In this document: positions 14,723 to 14,726 of the stretch, piece by piece | Layout: each line of letters opens with the position of its first letter | Numbering within the stretch: position 1 is the stretch's first letter | From: B120-G9 sp034659895 | GTDB taxonomy: Bacteria; Zixibacteria; MSB-5A5; GN15; FEB-12 | Length of the DNA stretch: 14,726 nt | Assembly (NCBI GenBank): GCA_034659895.1 | Contig: JAYEIF010000123.1 | Coordinates: forward strand, 1-14,726 | Direction of reading: 5' to 3' | The notes under the pieces: model-generated | Databases searched by the model: none | What the model was told of the DNA's origin: nothing | Seen by the model: only the letters and a program-made list of their open reading frames with translations | Translations under genes and position numbers: made by a program

Positions 14723-14726
14723 AGTA

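Overview
The window reads as a fragment of a mesophilic, anaerobic bacterium with an outer membrane. Anaerobic metabolism is suggested by an oxygen-sensitive indolepyruvate:ferredoxin oxidoreductase. An outer membrane is suggested by an SLBB-domain polysaccharide export protein with a Sec signal peptide. Base composition is moderate and slightly AT-rich by eye, apart from the first ~165 bases, which are strongly GC-rich. No rRNA, tRNA, CRISPR array, transposase or phage gene is visible. The lineage cannot be fixed from this sequence; an uncultured group related to the FCB superphylum would fit, but that is only an impression.

Left edge (1-249): a non-coding, GC-rich patch with several palindromes, then a 17-base element (182-198). 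The same 17-mer recurs in inverted orientation at the right edge (14706-14722), where it contains the stop codon of the last gene. Both copies lie just 3' of a gene and have the same orientation relative to it.

Left half, minus strand (5649 down to 250): a tight five-gene operon, iorA-iorB-buk-ptb-ptb-like, with gaps of 2 to 16 nt. Together the products can convert 2-oxo acids (probably from aromatic amino acids) to acyl-CoA while reducing ferredoxin, exchange CoA for phosphate, and make ATP from the acyl phosphate. The second Ptb-like protein is a divergent paralogue with changes in conserved positions.

Middle (5650-8910): a 313-nt leader or intergenic region with dyad symmetry precedes iorA. 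Next comes a divergent pair of integral membrane proteins: a PIG-V-like GT-C glycosyltransferase (minus) and a YfhO-like membrane protein (plus). Their start codons are only 5 nt apart.

Right half, plus strand (8923-14708): a polysaccharide export and nucleotide-sugar cluster preceded by a good sigma70-type promoter. It encodes an outer-membrane exporter with four SLBB repeats, a chain-length/co-polymerase protein without a kinase domain, a left-handed beta-helix acyltransferase, a DegT/DnrJ/EryC1 sugar aminotransferase and a non-hydrolysing UDP-GlcNAc 2-epimerase. The last three resemble part of the route to di-N-acetylated mannuronic-acid type sugars (WbpD/WbpE/WbpI-like). The dehydrogenase steps and the transferases that would use the product are not in this window.

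I did not find a clearly new defence or mobile system. The points most worth following up are the divergent Ptb paralogue in the 2-oxo-acid operon and the mirrored 17-mer with its GC-rich hairpin patch.
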